A DNA stretch of 64,000 nt from Pseudomonas deceptionensis. Lineage in GTDB: Bacteria; Pseudomonadota; Gammaproteobacteria; Pseudomonadales; Pseudomonadaceae. Below, piece after piece: positions 63,757 to 64,000 of the stretch. The notes under the pieces were generated by a model. That model was not told the origin of the DNA. It did not search any database and was given only the letters and a program-made list of their open reading frames with translations. The stretch spans positions 3,431,501 through 3,495,500 of the forward strand of contig NZ_FNUD01000002.1 of the NCBI RefSeq assembly GCF_900106095.1. The letters run 5' to 3'. How positions within the stretch are numbered: the first letter of the stretch is position 1; each line of letters begins with the position of its first letter. A program made the translations under genes and the position numbers.

Positions 63757-64000
63757 TCACTGTTCGTTGTAGACGCCGTAGAAACTGCTGAGTCCGAAGG
63801 GGCTGATCTTGAAGTCCATCACACTGGTGCGCATCGGCTGGTAGACCGTGGAGTGGGCGATCGGGGTGATCGGCACCTGCGCTTTCAGGACACGCTGCGC
63901 TTCTTTGTACAACTCGGTGCGCTTTTCCACATCGGTGGTAGCCGCGGCGGCCTTCACCAGTTTTTCGTAGCCATCATTGCACCACTTGGCGAAGTTGTTG
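63757..64000 (-). CDS. Dipeptide ABC transporter substrate-binding protein, C-terminal part
   Basis: The gene runs off the right edge; about 80 C-terminal residues are visible. ELYKEAQRVLKAQVPITPIAHSTVYQPMR and FKISPFGLSSFYGVYNEQ match the end of DppA/OppA-type periplasmic peptide-binding proteins (SBP family 5). It converges on mnxR and is probably unrelated to manganese oxidation. Confidence 0.88.
   Translation of the reverse strand, partial: NNFAKWCNDGYEKLVKAAAATTDVEKRTELYKEAQRVLKAQVPITPIAHSTVYQPMRTSVMDFKISPFGLSSFYGVYNEQ

Overview
The window looks like a chromosome segment of a Pseudomonas in the fluorescens/putida group. The HMG-CoA reductase is close to that of P. mevalonii, the agmatine cluster has the gene order of the P. 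aeruginosa agu2ABCA' operon, the repeats at 49121-49256 resemble Pseudomonas REP elements, and the third part matches the manganese-oxidation genes of P. putida GB-1. No rRNA, tRNA, CRISPR array or intact insertion sequence was seen.

Layout. 1-1896: end of a minus-strand RND efflux operon (adaptor and outer-membrane lipoprotein). 2128-7756: a mevalonate-degradation operon (HMG-CoA reductase, HMG-CoA lyase, a small membrane protein and a TctA-type permease) with a divergent MocR-type regulator. 7910-8554: a lone P-loop kinase. 8745-15878: a RocR-like REC-EAL protein, a tandem ribbon-helix-helix protein and a four-gene chaperone-usher fimbrial operon. 16784-18560: a TauE/SafE permease and a divergent LysR regulator. 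18697-23997: a LysR regulator and an agmatine-to-putrescine cluster that includes a Tat-exported second agmatine deiminase. 24951-26587: gspF and gspG of a divergent type II secretion system.

26780-63671 is the main interest. It holds the giant multicopper oxidase MnxG, followed by a beta-propeller protein, two SCO copper chaperones, a cytochrome c/periplasmic-binding fusion and a parvulin. Next comes an apparent 13-gene operon that starts with a receiver protein, continues with a hybrid type II secretion/type IV pilus-like export machine, and ends with curli export genes csgE, csgF and csgG. Converging on it is a minus-strand operon of two related secreted proteins and two curli-like amyloid subunits. 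The segment closes with sensor kinase mnxS1, the second oxidase mcoA, a SCO-cytochrome c fusion, sensor kinase mnxS2 and the NtrC-family regulator mnxR. A partial dipeptide-binding protein gene follows at the edge.

Five transcription units in the 26-60 kb part have well-formed sigma-54 (-24/-12) elements, and most of these have an upstream inverted repeat of the form CCCCA-N4/5-TGGGG. My main hypothesis is that MnxS1/MnxS2/MnxR controls one sigma-54 regulon that builds Mn(II) oxidases, their copper supply, their secretion system and an extracellular amyloid matrix. The curli genes and the two secreted proteins would then be part of the manganese-oxide-forming machinery. This is inferred from gene order and sequence motifs; nothing was computed or searched.
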